From assembly GCF_018398395.1 (NCBI RefSeq), contig NZ_JAHCBF010000002.1:186001-250000 (forward strand): DNA of 64,000 nucleotides, in the 5' to 3' direction. The DNA comes from Croceicoccus gelatinilyticus. GTDB lineage: Bacteria > Pseudomonadota > Alphaproteobacteria > Sphingomonadales > Sphingomonadaceae. Below the pieces are notes generated by a model, which saw only the letters and a program-made list of their open reading frames with translations, was not told the DNA's origin and did not search any database. Positions 31,639 through 40,404 of the stretch are shown one piece after another. A program made the translations under genes and the position numbers. The stretch's first letter is position 1, and each line of letters begins with the position of its first letter.

Positions 31639-34113
31639 ATGATTGTCACACGCTACTGCAAATCGCTTCTACTCGCTGGCGCATCGGCTTCGATCGCGCT
31701 GACGGGCGGCACGGCCTTCGCCCAGGACGGCGAAGCCGAAGTCACCACGGGCAACGAAATCGTCGTCACGGCACGTAAAACGAATGAATCGCTTTACGAA
31801 GTGCCGCTCGCAGTTTCGGCCGTCACGGCCGAGGCCATGGAAAAGCGCGGCATCACGTCGATCAACGACGTCGCCAGCTTCACGCCGAGCGTCAACGTAA
31901 ACAACAACGCCGCCAGCCGTAACGACCGTTCGGCCCAGCAGCTGATCGTTCGCGGCTTCACGCCGTCGGCCTTCACCAACCCCACCGCATCGCTGTTCAT
32001 CGACGGCGTTCCGGTCAGCTCGTCGAGCGCGCTGAGCGTGATTTCCTCGCCCGAGCGTATCGAGGTCCTGAAGGGTCCGCAGACCGCGTACTTCGGTCGT
32101 AACACTTTCGCTGGCGCCATTAACGTCGTGAACGGCCGTCCCGCAGACTACCTGACCGGTTCGGTCGGTGGCACGATCGGCACGCGCGATTACTACCGCT
32201 TCCACGCAGACATCGAAGGCCCGCTGGTCGGCGACTGGCTGCTCTTCAAGCTTTCGGCGGACCACTACGAAAAGTCGGGTTCGTGGAAGAGCGAACTGAA
32301 CCCGTCGGAAACGCTGGGTGACCAGCAGTCGCAGTCGGGCACGATCACGCTGTTCGCAGAACCGGCTCCGGGCCTGACCTTCACGGCTTTCGGCATGCTG
32401 TCGAAGGACAAGGACGGCCACTCGGACCAGGCACTGGTTTCGGCTTACGAAGTCCTTGACGGCGACGGCAACGTTGTCCTTCCGGGTCAGAGCAACTGCA
32501 CCCTCACCGGTTCGGGCGGCGTCGCTGTTCCGTTCATGTGCGGCACGATCGGCAGCGGTTTCTACGCAGCCAACCAGCCCAGCGCCAACACCACCGAGGA
32601 CGCGTTCATCCAGAACTTCCTCGCCAACCCGACCGGTCGCCTGATCGATCCGGAAGACGGTGTGCAGGGCTACGGCCTCGTGCGTGAATTCAAGCACGCT
32701 CACTTCGTCGCTGACTGGGAAATCGGTGATACCGGCATCACGCTGTCGTCGCTGACGGGTTACAACGACGAATTCTACAGCCAGCTTGCCGACATCGACA
32801 ACTACGGCTCGACCGGTCTTTCGAACGACGCCTTCGGCGCGGTTCCGGCCGGCGCGCGTGACTACTTCGACTTCCCGTACCTCGTCGAACGTGTCTACAA
32901 GGACTTCTCGCAGGAAGTGCGCGCAAGCTATGACGATGGCGGCCCGTTCAACGGCACCGTCGGCCTCAGCTATCTGAACGCTCGCGGTCAGGGTGGCCTT
33001 GGCGGCGGCAACGGCGGTCTTGGCAGCACGGTCTTCTCCAGCATCAGCGGCAAGACCCAGAACAAGACCTACGGTGCGTTCTTCGGCCTCAGCTACGACG
33101 TAACCGACGCACTGACGATCAGTGCGGAAGGCCGTTACCAGATCGACAAGCTCTACGCTTTCGCGGCGCCGAGCGGCTTCAATGCCACGTCCGATGTGTT
33201 CGTTCCGGCAGGTTTCTACGAAGGCGGCTCGCTGCTGCTGAAGGAAACCTACAAGAACTTCCTGCCGCGTCTCATCGTCGAGTATAACGTGTCGCCGGAC
33301 CTCATGGTCTATGCGTCGTACTCGAAGGGTGTGAACCCGGGCCTGTTCAACACTGCCTTCCTCAACTTCACCGAGGAACAGCGTCAGGCCGCAGCCGACA
33401 ACGGCATCACCATCGCCGTCGATCCGGAAAAGGTCACGAACTACGAAGTCGGCTTCAAGGGCACCGTCCTCAACGACATGCTCTCGTTCGCCTTGGCAGC
33501 GTACTACGCACCGTGGCGCAACCAGATCAATCCGCTGACGTTCAACTACGTCAACGGTGACACGATGCAGATCCTGCGCGGTTCGGGTAACACCGGCTCG
33601 GTCGACATGATGGGTATCGAACTGGAAGGTCGTCTTGACCTTGGTGCAGTCGACATCGACTTCGCTGGCTCGATCAACGACAGCGACATCAACGACTTCA
33701 CCAACGCGACCGTCACCGGCTTCTCGGGCATCACGGACTTCTCGGGCAACGAGAACCCGAACACCTCGAAGTACTCGGCCAGTGCGGGTGTCCAGTACAC
33801 CGGCGCACTGAACGTCGATACGGACTGGTACGTGCGTGGTGACTGGACGTTCAAGTCCGGCGTCTGGGCTTCGGCGGCAAACATCGCCAAGACCCCCGAC
33901 CTGCACCTGTTCAAGTTCCGTGCCGGTATCGAAACCGACAGCTTCTCGCTGAGCGCATTCGTCGACAATGCCTTCAACAACAAGACGCCTGTCTCGATCG
34001 ATTACGGTTCGGTCCTGGTCCCCAGCTTCGCCTACAGCGCGCGCAGCTCGCGCCTGCTGCTCGGCCTGCCTGACCTGCGTACCTTCGGCATCGAAGGTAA
34101 GTACCGCTTCTGA
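31639..34113 (+). CDS. TonB-dependent outer-membrane receptor
   Basis: 824 aa from the ATG at 31639 (AGGGA at good spacing). The frame extends to 31510, but the signal peptide (SLLLAGASASIALTGGTAFA) begins only after 31639. NEIVVTARK is the TonB-box-like segment; the plug includes PERIEVLKGPQTAYFGRNTFAGAINVV; the barrel ends in KYRF. It is larger than the receptor at 8126 and preceded by motif site C, so it probably belongs to the leuC/CaiB/HMGL regulon and imports its substrate. Confidence 0.92.
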   Translation: MIVTRYCKSLLLAGASASIALTGGTAFAQDGEAEVTTGNEIVVTARKTNESLYEVPLAVSAVTAEAMEKRGITSINDVASFTPSVNVNNNAASRNDRSAQQLIVRGFTPSAFTNPTASLFIDGVPVSSSSALSVISSPERIEVLKGPQTAYFGRNTFAGAINVVNGRPADYLTGSVGGTIGTRDYYRFHADIEGPLVGDWLLFKLSADHYEKSGSWKSELNPSETLGDQQSQSGTITLFAEPAPGLTFTAFGMLSKDKDGHSDQALVSAYEVLDGDGNVVLPGQSNCTLTGSGGVAVPFMCGTIGSGFYAANQPSANTTEDAFIQNFLANPTGRLIDPEDGVQGYGLVREFKHAHFVADWEIGDTGITLSSLTGYNDEFYSQLADIDNYGSTGLSNDAFGAVPAGARDYFDFPYLVERVYKDFSQEVRASYDDGGPFNGTVGLSYLNARGQGGLGGGNGGLGSTVFSSISGKTQNKTYGAFFGLSYDVTDALTISAEGRYQIDKLYAFAAPSGFNATSDVFVPAGFYEGGSLLLKETYKNFLPRLIVEYNVSPDLMVYASYSKGVNPGLFNTAFLNFTEEQRQAAADNGITIAVDPEKVTNYEVGFKGTVLNDMLSFALAAYYAPWRNQINPLTFNYVNGDTMQILRGSGNTGSVDMMGIELEGRLDLGAVDIDFAGSINDSDINDFTNATVTGFSGITDFSGNENPNTSKYSASAGVQYTGALNVDTDWYVRGDWTFKSGVWASAANIAKTPDLHLFKFRAGIETDSFSLSAFVDNAFNNKTPVSIDYGSVLVPSFAYSARSSRLLLGLPDLRTFGIEGKYRF

Positions 34114-34142
34114 TCAGGCTCTATCGTCTGGAACAGGGAAAG

Positions 34143-34179
34143 CCCCTCCTGCCCAAGCGGCAGGAGGGGTTCTCTTTTT
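34143..34179 (+). terminator. Rho-independent terminator of TonB receptor
   Basis: CCCCTCCTGCC pairs with GGCAGGAGGGG over a 5-nt loop and is followed by TTCTCTTTTT. Strong and correctly placed 30 bp after the stop. Confidence 0.9.
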
Positions 34180-34210
34180 GAAGGCGAATTGTCGCAGGAT
34201 TGATGGCCCA

Positions 34211-34247
34211 AGAGAAAACCCGCCTCGCGCTTTCGGCGCGGGCGGGT
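34211..34247 (-). terminator. Terminator for the amine-oxidase operon
   Basis: ACCCGCC-T-CGCGC pairs with GCGCG-GGCGGGT; on the minus strand the stem is followed by TTTTCTCTT. It ends the molybdenum-hydroxylase operon and may also act on the plus strand (CTTTCGTTT). Confidence 0.85.
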
Positions 34248-34275
34248 CTTTCGTTTCAGCCGTGAGGGCGAGGGA

Positions 34276-35706
34276 TCAGGGCGCGAGAATTTCCAGCGCG
34301 ACGCGTTCTGCCGCTTCCATCGCGCCTTCCATGCCGCGTGCCGCTACCGAAGTGTGCTCACCGCAGAAATGCAGCCCGTCACGCGCCTCGCTCAGAGCGA
34401 GCGGCAACTGGCTCGCCTGCCCCGGCGCCCAGACCACCCAGTCGCCGCGCGACCACGGATCGTTCTGCCAGGACTTGAAGCCCGCTACCCGGATACGCCC
34501 CTTGGCAGCAGGGCGGATGCGTTCGATCTCGGAGACGACGAGGCGTTTCGCCTCGGCCTCGGAAAGCCGGTCCAGCGCCGCTGCCGTATCGCCGCGCGCC
34601 CATGCCGTCAGGCTGGAGATTCGGGTCGGATCCTGACCACTGCGGGCAGCCAGAACGATGCCAGCGGCCGTATCGGTCCACATGTTCGCAGGCTGGCCGT
34701 CTTCTTCCCAGAAGGGTTCGGAAAACTCCATGTGCACCTGCGTGATCATCATCTGCGGCACGGTGTGGATCGCCATGCGGTGATCGAGCGGCAGGAGAGG
34801 ATCGAACGCGATCCGGCGCATCGTGCCGAGCGGCAGGCTACACACGACCTTGTCGCTGCGTACGCGTTTCCCGTCGGCATACTCGGTGACGAACGTCCCG
34901 TCGGCCAACTTGCTAACCGCGCGCACCGGGCAAGACAGGCGCACATCGGCATCAAGGCCCTGCACCATCGCTTCGGGCAAACGCGAATTGCCGCCCACAA
35001 CGGCCAGTTCCTCGGTCCCGCCCGCCATCTGTTCGGCAAAGAAGCGCGAGACGAACAACCAGTTCAGTGCGCTCGTCTCTTCCGCGTTGCGTCCCTGCCC
35101 GGGGTTGAGATCGTAGGCAAAGCGTATCTGGTCGTCGGTCATCCCGCGCTGACGCAGAAAAGCCGCCATCGAGATATCGAGATGCGCATTGGCCGGATCG
35201 GCCCACCCGGCAGGATCGGCCATCGCGCCAAGCGCGCCGAGTTCGGGGAAGACGTAATTTCCCGGCATGATCGATGCGCGCGGGCCGTCGAAGGGATTGG
35301 ACGGCGCATCGGGCCACGAACCGGCATCGTAGGTCTTGCCACGGACGCTGTAGGTCATCGCGGCAGAGCGGTGCTGCGTTACGTCATAGAGCGGGAGGTC
35401 AAGTTCGCGGGCCAGGCCGATGGTGCGGCCATAACCCGCCAGCATCGTGTTCGCGCCGGCTTCCGGATTGCCGGAAACCGCGTCCATAGAAAGGATGCGC
35501 CCGCCGACGCGATCCCGCGCCTCAAGCACGACGGTCTTCATGCCATTGCCGGAAAGCAGGCTCGCGGCGTGGAGACCGCTCAGCCCTGCCCCCAGAACGA
35601 CGACATCGACCTTTTCGACGGCCGTCGTGGCTCGCGCAAAAGCAGGGGCCAGTGCCGCTGCGCCCATCCCGCCGATAAGCGCACGGCGCGTAACCCTGTC
35701 GATCAT
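34276..35706 (-). CDS. Flavin monoamine-oxidase-like protein, Tat-exported
   Basis: 476 aa from the ATG at 35706 (ATGA overlap with the 2Fe-2S gene). The N-terminal DRVTRRALIGGMGAAAL is a twin-arginine signal. FAD-binding VVVLGAGLSGLHAASLL, then EARDRVGGRI, and the C-terminal FCGEHTSVAARGMEGAMEA are diagnostic of the amine-oxidase fold. Expected to oxidise a primary or secondary amine, or a related C-N or C-C bond, in the periplasm. Its place as the last gene of a molybdenum-hydroxylase operon is unusual and suggests sequential attack on one N-containing substrate. Confidence 0.85.
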   Translation of the reverse strand: MIDRVTRRALIGGMGAAALAPAFARATTAVEKVDVVVLGAGLSGLHAASLLSGNGMKTVVLEARDRVGGRILSMDAVSGNPEAGANTMLAGYGRTIGLARELDLPLYDVTQHRSAAMTYSVRGKTYDAGSWPDAPSNPFDGPRASIMPGNYVFPELGALGAMADPAGWADPANAHLDISMAAFLRQRGMTDDQIRFAYDLNPGQGRNAEETSALNWLFVSRFFAEQMAGGTEELAVVGGNSRLPEAMVQGLDADVRLSCPVRAVSKLADGTFVTEYADGKRVRSDKVVCSLPLGTMRRIAFDPLLPLDHRMAIHTVPQMMITQVHMEFSEPFWEEDGQPANMWTDTAAGIVLAARSGQDPTRISSLTAWARGDTAAALDRLSEAEAKRLVVSEIERIRPAAKGRIRVAGFKSWQNDPWSRGDWVVWAPGQASQLPLALSEARDGLHFCGEHTSVAARGMEGAMEAAERVALEILAP

Positions 35707-36164
35707 GCCGACATGGCCTTTGCCGCGCGGTGGATCGCCTTGCGAATGCGCGGATACGTGCCGCACCGACAAACGTTGGTGATCTGTTCGGAAATCTGCG
35801 CGTCGCTGGGCTCCGGCGTTTCCTTCAGCATGGCGGATACGGCCATGATCATGCCCGGCTGGCAATAGCCGCACTGGGGTACTTGTTCGTCGATCCAGGC
35901 CTGCTGGATCGGATGCAGCCCGCCGCCCTGCGGCATGCCCTCGATCGTGGTGATCGCCATGCCTGCGACATCGCCGGTCGCGATCGCGCAACTGCGCAGC
36001 GCCATGCCGTCGACTTCGACGGTGCAGGCCCCGCACGATCCTACGCCGCAGCCGAACTTGGTGCCCTTGAGGCCAAGCGCATCGCGGATCGCCCAAAGCA
36101 GCGGCGTCTGCGGGTCGAGATCGACTTCGTGATCGGTGCCGTTGACGGTGATCTGCACGCTCAT
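35703..36164 (-). CDS. [2Fe-2S] subunit of molybdenum hydroxylase (IorA/NicA-like)
   Basis: 153 aa. The N-terminal plant-ferredoxin type cluster (CGVGSCGACTVEVDG) and the C-terminal helical cluster domain (CGYCQPGMIM, CRCGTYPRI) are complete. The size fits small subunits of isoquinoline 1-oxidoreductase or nicotinate dehydrogenase. It passes electrons from the Mo cofactor to the c-type cytochrome encoded at the head of the operon. No signal peptide; export is expected by hitchhiking with the Tat-targeted large subunit. Confidence 0.92.
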   Translation of the reverse strand: MSVQITVNGTDHEVDLDPQTPLLWAIRDALGLKGTKFGCGVGSCGACTVEVDGMALRSCAIATGDVAGMAITTIEGMPQGGGLHPIQQAWIDEQVPQCGYCQPGMIMAVSAMLKETPEPSDAQISEQITNVCRCGTYPRIRKAIHRAAKAMSA

Positions 36165-37051
36165 GGCAGGTCCCTCGCCAGGCGCACGCTGAACAGCGAA
36201 CTGGTCCGGTCCACCGGATCGCGGCCGCGGAAAGTCGGGCGGGCGCGCGTCACGTTGGTCGCCCAGCTTGCCCCGCGGACGCTATGCCTGTCGCACGCGC
36301 CGCCAAGATAGGCACTGCCGTCGGTCGGCGTGTCGGCGGGATAGGGCATTTCGTAGCAGTCCTGAACCCAGGTCCAGACATTGCCGACCATCTCGCGCAC
36401 GCCAAAGGCATTGGCAGGCATGCGTCCAACGGGGGCAAGCTGCGCATAGCCGTCGCTGCACCCCAGCATATCGCCTTCCACATTCGCCTCGCTCGGCGCG
36501 GAGGCATCCATGAAGTTGCCATGGTCACAGGCGTCTTCCGGATCGTCGCCCCACGGAAAGCGCGCCATCAGGCCGCCGCGTGCGGTATATTCCCACTCCG
36601 CCTCGCTCAGCAGGCGATAGGGCTTGCCGGTCTTTGCTGCGACCCATGCGGCATAGGCAGTGGCATCAGTGAAATCGATGCAGACCACCGGCTCGTTCGG
36701 TAAGGGCGGGCGGCCGAGTTGCGGATCGCGCCAGTCCGCGCCGGGCACGACCTTGTAGGTCCCGTCCATCGGCACGATGCAATCGCTAGCCGCTTCATAG
36801 CCGGTATCCGCAACAAAGGCGGAGAACTGCCCAACGGTGACCGGATCGATCCCGATGGCAAAGCGCCGTTCGATCGTGACTTCGTGCGGCGGGCCTTCAT
36901 AGCGGCCCTCTTCACCCTCGTCCGCGCCCATGACGAAAGTGCCGCCGGGCACGACCACCATTTCGGGGCAATCGGTGCATTCGGTGAAAGTCGCACCATC
37001 GGCAAGACCGCCGGTGACGCTGGCCAGAAGGCCCAATGCAAACATGCTCAT
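36161..37051 (-). CDS. SUMF1/formylglycine-generating-enzyme-fold protein, exported
   Basis: 296 aa with an N-terminal signal peptide (SMFALGLLASVTGGLADG). FGE-sulfatase fold: VVVPGGTFVMGADEGEE, ERRFAIGIDPVTVGQF, RLLSEAEWEYTARGG, FGVREMVGNVWTWVQDCY, SVRGASWATNVTRA. The copper-binding Cys pair of true formylglycine-generating enzymes near RGGSW is not present and no sulfatase gene is nearby, so sulfatase activation is unlikely. Related folds include EgtB and PvdO. It lies between the Mo and 2Fe-2S subunit genes with 4-bp overlaps on both sides, so a role in this enzyme's assembly or activity is inferred. Confidence 0.8.
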   Translation of the reverse strand: MSMFALGLLASVTGGLADGATFTECTDCPEMVVVPGGTFVMGADEGEEGRYEGPPHEVTIERRFAIGIDPVTVGQFSAFVADTGYEAASDCIVPMDGTYKVVPGADWRDPQLGRPPLPNEPVVCIDFTDATAYAAWVAAKTGKPYRLLSEAEWEYTARGGLMARFPWGDDPEDACDHGNFMDASAPSEANVEGDMLGCSDGYAQLAPVGRMPANAFGVREMVGNVWTWVQDCYEMPYPADTPTDGSAYLGGACDRHSVRGASWATNVTRARPTFRGRDPVDRTSSLFSVRLARDLP

Positions 37052-39213
37052 ACTGCCACCTCGAAACCGGACTTGATGATGGGAAGCCTGCGCACCGGGG
37101 TTCCGGTCGCGGCAAAGATCGCGCTGGCAAGCGCCGGGGCGACAGGCGGCACGCCCGCTTCTCCCACCCCGCCAACGCCTGCGTCTGAGTGGATGAGATC
37201 GACCGTGATCTCAGGCGTGCTGGCCATGGAGACGACGGGATAGTCGGCAAACGAGCTTTCCTGCACCACGCCGTCCACGAATTCGATCTGGCCGAACAGG
37301 GCCGCGGAAAGGCCGAAGATGATCCCGCCTTCGACCTGCGCCTTCACGTTATCGGGTTCGAGCGCGAGACCGCAGTCGAAGGCACAGAAGACGCGTTCAA
37401 CCTTCACGAAACCGTCGGTGACGCTGGCCTCCACCACTTGTGCGCAGCGGGTATTCCACCCTTCGAGCAAGGCGACACCCCTGCCCCGACCTGCGTCGAG
37501 CGGCGTATCCCAGCCAGCCATCTCGCCGACCCGCTTCAACACCGACACCGACCGCGCGTCGTCTTTCGCCAGCGCAATCCGGTATTCCAGCGGATCGCGA
37601 CCGAGCTCACGGGCGATGTCGTCGATCGCGCTTTCGGCGAAGAACCCGTTTTGCGACATGGAGACCGAGCGCCAGTATCCGGCGCGGATCGGCAGATCGA
37701 TCTCCGCCGTGTCCATGCGGCGACCTTCCATCGCGTAGACTTGCGGGATGAGGCCGCCGACGATCGAACCATCACCGAACTGCGGCAGACGATAGGGGGA
37801 CGGCACCGTCAGCGGCTGCGCCGCGATGCGGCTGTGCATGGCCAGGATCGCGCCGTCATCGCTAAGCGCCGCGCGCGTGCGCACCATGCAGGCGGGGCGG
37901 TAGTAATCGTGCCGCATGTCCTGTTCGCGCGACCAGACAAGCATCACCGGAACGCCCGGTACGTCGCGCGCAATCAGAACGGCCTCGCGCACGAAATCAC
38001 GTTCGTTTTTCCGCCCGAAACCGCCGCCCAGATACGTGCGGTGCAGTGTCACCTTTTCAGGCGCGAGACCGAGCAGTTCGCCGATCTCCGGCGGGATCGT
38101 GTCCGCCGACTGCATCGGGGCCCAGATCGTGCAGGCGCTCGCATCGACTTGCGCGGTGGCGCAGATCGGCTCCATCGTCGCGTGGGCAAGATAGGGCACT
38201 TCGTAGTCCGCGCTCATCGTGCGCGGTGCATTGGCAAAGGCTTCTTCGAACTCCGCGTCCGAAAGCCCCATGATGAATTCGCGCCCTTCCATCCCGGTCG
38301 GGAACGGAAGGATCTTGCCCTCGCCATCAAGCCCCTTGCGCAGCTTGTCGCGGATGGCCTCGGTGCCCAGCCGCACGTCCGCTTCGAAGTCCATCGTCAC
38401 GGCATCGACCGCCTGCTGCGCCTGCCAGTAAGTATCGGCAACGACAGCCACGGCCTCGTCCAGCGCGACAACCTTCCGCACGCCGGGCTTGGCCAGCGCG
38501 GCGTCGGCGTCAAGACTCTTGAGGGTTCCGCCTGCCACCGGCACGTGGGCGATGGCGGCATAGAGCATGCCCGGCAGGACCACATCCATGCCGTAAACCG
38601 CTTCACCCGTAACCTTGGGCGGAATGTCCTTACGCGGCGTATCCTTGCCGAGCAGGGTGAAATCGGAAAACGCCTTGAGCTTTACCTCGTCCGGCACGGG
38701 CAGCTTCGCCGCGTCCGCAGCGACATCGGCAAACGCAAGCGTCCGCCCGCTGGCGCGATCGGTCAGGACGCTTTTGGCAACGTCGACCTGCTCAACCGGA
38801 ACGCCAAAGCGCGCCGCAGCCGCCGCAACCAGCATCTGCCGCGCCGTCGCGCCGACTTTGCGCAACGGTTCGAAGTAGCTGGTCACGCCGTCGCTGTTCG
38901 CACTGCGTTGGCGGCCAAAGGAATTGGCGAAGGCCTTGTCAGCGCCGGACAGGCGAATGGTCACTTGCGACCAGTCGGCGTCCATTTCTTCGGCGATGAT
39001 CTTGGGCAGGCTGCTGGCGATGCCCTGCCCCATTTCGGCAGCGGGCGTAGTGATCGCGATCCGGCCATCGGGCTGCACCTCGATATAGGCCGACAGCTTG
39101 CCGGAACCGGCGGCAGAGGTGCTGGCATGGGCGACCCGCCCACCGGCCATCACGGCCAGTGCAAGGCCTGCCCCTGCGAGAAAGCGGCGGCGATCCGTTT
39201 TCACCGCACTCAT
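37048..39213 (-). CDS. Molybdopterin-binding large subunit, xanthine-dehydrogenase family (IorB-like)
   Basis: 721 aa. Tat signal TDRRRFLAGAGLALAVMAGG at the N-terminus. Mo-cofactor motifs: GQGIASSLPKIIAEEM, YLGGGFGRKNERDF, and the C-terminal VGGVGEAGVPPVAPAL carrying the catalytic Glu. The family hydroxylates N-heteroaromatics or oxidises aldehydes with water as oxygen donor. Pairing with a NicA/IorA-like subunit and a cytochrome c, and the lack of an FAD subunit, point to a periplasmic, cytochrome-linked dehydrogenase. Confidence 0.9.
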   Translation of the reverse strand: MSAVKTDRRRFLAGAGLALAVMAGGRVAHASTSAAGSGKLSAYIEVQPDGRIAITTPAAEMGQGIASSLPKIIAEEMDADWSQVTIRLSGADKAFANSFGRQRSANSDGVTSYFEPLRKVGATARQMLVAAAAARFGVPVEQVDVAKSVLTDRASGRTLAFADVAADAAKLPVPDEVKLKAFSDFTLLGKDTPRKDIPPKVTGEAVYGMDVVLPGMLYAAIAHVPVAGGTLKSLDADAALAKPGVRKVVALDEAVAVVADTYWQAQQAVDAVTMDFEADVRLGTEAIRDKLRKGLDGEGKILPFPTGMEGREFIMGLSDAEFEEAFANAPRTMSADYEVPYLAHATMEPICATAQVDASACTIWAPMQSADTIPPEIGELLGLAPEKVTLHRTYLGGGFGRKNERDFVREAVLIARDVPGVPVMLVWSREQDMRHDYYRPACMVRTRAALSDDGAILAMHSRIAAQPLTVPSPYRLPQFGDGSIVGGLIPQVYAMEGRRMDTAEIDLPIRAGYWRSVSMSQNGFFAESAIDDIARELGRDPLEYRIALAKDDARSVSVLKRVGEMAGWDTPLDAGRGRGVALLEGWNTRCAQVVEASVTDGFVKVERVFCAFDCGLALEPDNVKAQVEGGIIFGLSAALFGQIEFVDGVVQESSFADYPVVSMASTPEITVDLIHSDAGVGGVGEAGVPPVAPALASAIFAATGTPVRRLPIIKSGFEVAV

Positions 39214-39602
39214 AGCGTTTCGAGATAGGCGACGATGTCGCGCCGCTTCGCTTCATCCGAAATACCGCCGAACGACATGCGATTGGCCGGGACCTTTTCG
39301 CGCGGCTTGGCGATGAAAGCATCGAGATCGGTGGCCGTCCACTTCAACCCGTCGGCCGCGGCCTTTTCCATTGCCGGCGAATAGCGAAAGCTTTCCTGCG
39401 CGGCCGCCTTCTTGCCGACGATCCCGGCAAGGTTGGGTCCGATCTTGGCTGGCGCGCCTTCCTTCACCGCGTGGCAGGCTGCGCATTGCATGAAGAGCAT
39501 CTTGCCGCGCACGGCGTTGCCTGCAGGCTTGCCGCCCCCGGCTTGCGACTGGGTCACCAGAAGCAAGGAAAGAAGAATACCGCCCGAAACCGCCTTGATC
39601 AT
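39210..39602 (-). CDS. Class I cytochrome c, periplasmic
   Basis: 130 aa from the ATG at 39602 (GGGAG upstream). Signal peptide (VSGGILLSLLLVTQSQA), one haem site CAACH and a distal Met in NRMSFGG near the C-terminus. It is the first gene of the five-gene operon and probably the electron acceptor of the Mo enzyme. The 39603-39774 gap upstream should hold the promoter; only a weak GAAGGT/ACCTTC inverted repeat is visible there. Confidence 0.9.
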   Translation of the reverse strand: MIKAVSGGILLSLLLVTQSQAGGGKPAGNAVRGKMLFMQCAACHAVKEGAPAKIGPNLAGIVGKKAAAQESFRYSPAMEKAAADGLKWTATDLDAFIAKPREKVPANRMSFGGISDEAKRRDIVAYLETL

Positions 39603-39774
39603 CAACGCCCACTCCCGTGATAGGTAAGGTGCGATGGTCGCCGCGAGAAGGTGCCTTCCGCATTACCTTCCTCGTTGTTATCCGCATGACGGACAATGCA
39701 ATCGTTGTGCGGGAACAAAGGAAAGGCTGGACGTCCGGCGCGGCCTTGTGCATGGGGGCGCACCGATGCCTCGG

Positions 39775-39850
39775 GCCGGCTTAGCTCAGTTGGTAGAGCA
39801 GTTGATTTGTAATCATCAGGCCGCGGGTTCGAATCCTGCAGCCGGCACCA
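39775..39850 (+). tRNA. tRNA-Thr (TGT anticodon)
   Basis: 76 nt including an encoded CCA. The acceptor GCCGGCT pairs with AGCCGGC, the D-arm is GCTC..GAGC, the anticodon loop TTTGTAA gives TGT, and the T-arm contains GGTTCGAAT. It lies between two catabolic blocks. Confidence 0.96.
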
Positions 39851-39945
39851 GGCACCCTTCCCGCGAAACCCACCTAACCGCCCCTGCGATTAGACATGCC
39901 CGACCGGCGTGCTAGAGCAGCGCGAAACACAGGAAAGGACGTTTC

Positions 39946-40404
39946 GTGGCAGGCAAGTGGTTCGACGAACTCGAAGTCGGAATGGTTTTCGAACATCCCA
40001 TCAGGCGGACGGTGACCGAAACCGACAACGTCCTGTTCACGACCATGACCCACAATCCCGCGCAGCTTCACCTCGACGAGGAATACATGAAGGGCACGCC
40101 TTACGGGCAGCGGCTGGTCAATTCCTGTTTCACGCTGGGCCTGATGGTGGGCATTTCCGTGGGCGATACGACGCTTGGCACCGCGATAGCGAACCTTGGC
40201 TGGGACGAAGTGCGCTTCCCCGCACCCTTGTTCCACGGCGACACCGTCCGCGTGACGACCGAAGTGATCGACCTGCGCGAATCGAAGTCGCGCCCCAACG
40301 CCGGGATCGTCACGTTCCTGCACAAGGCCTACAACCAGAACGATGAACTGGTCGCATCGTGCAAGCGTTCAGGCCTGCAGCACAAGAAGCCGGTGGACGC
40401 ATGA
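39946..40404 (+). CDS. MaoC-type acyl-CoA hydratase
   Basis: 152 aa hot-dog-fold protein from a GTG start behind AGGAAAGGA. TETDNVLFTTMTHNPAQLHLDEEYM contains the (R)-hydratase-type Asp/His region. Close in plan to mesaconyl-CoA or itaconyl-CoA hydratases. The stop overlaps the CitE-like gene (ATGA), a pairing known from itaconate and methylaspartate routes, where the hydratase product is cleaved by the lyase. Confidence 0.87.
   Translation: MAGKWFDELEVGMVFEHPIRRTVTETDNVLFTTMTHNPAQLHLDEEYMKGTPYGQRLVNSCFTLGLMVGISVGDTTLGTAIANLGWDEVRFPAPLFHGDTVRVTTEVIDLRESKSRPNAGIVTFLHKAYNQNDELVASCKRSGLQHKKPVDA

Noticed and set aside
31669-33906. A 745-codon open frame antisense to the TonB receptor
   Set aside because: It mirrors the receptor codons, has Arg/Val/Asp-rich low-complexity composition and no recognisable domain; typical of antisense frames in GC-rich DNA.
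36161-37051. Sulfatase-activating formylglycine-generating enzyme
   Set aside because: The active-site Cys pair is missing and there is no sulfatase gene in the window.
37189-39228. A 679-codon open frame antisense to the Mo subunit
   Set aside because: No domain, no ribosome site, composition of a shadow frame; the minus-strand gene has clear molybdopterin motifs.
34276-39602. Complete nicotinate degradation (nic) cluster
   Set aside because: NicA-like and Mo subunits, an FAD monooxygenase and a maleamate-amidase-like protein occur, but no ring-cleaving NicX or maleate isomerase is seen and the genes are spread over 35 kb in unrelated operons.
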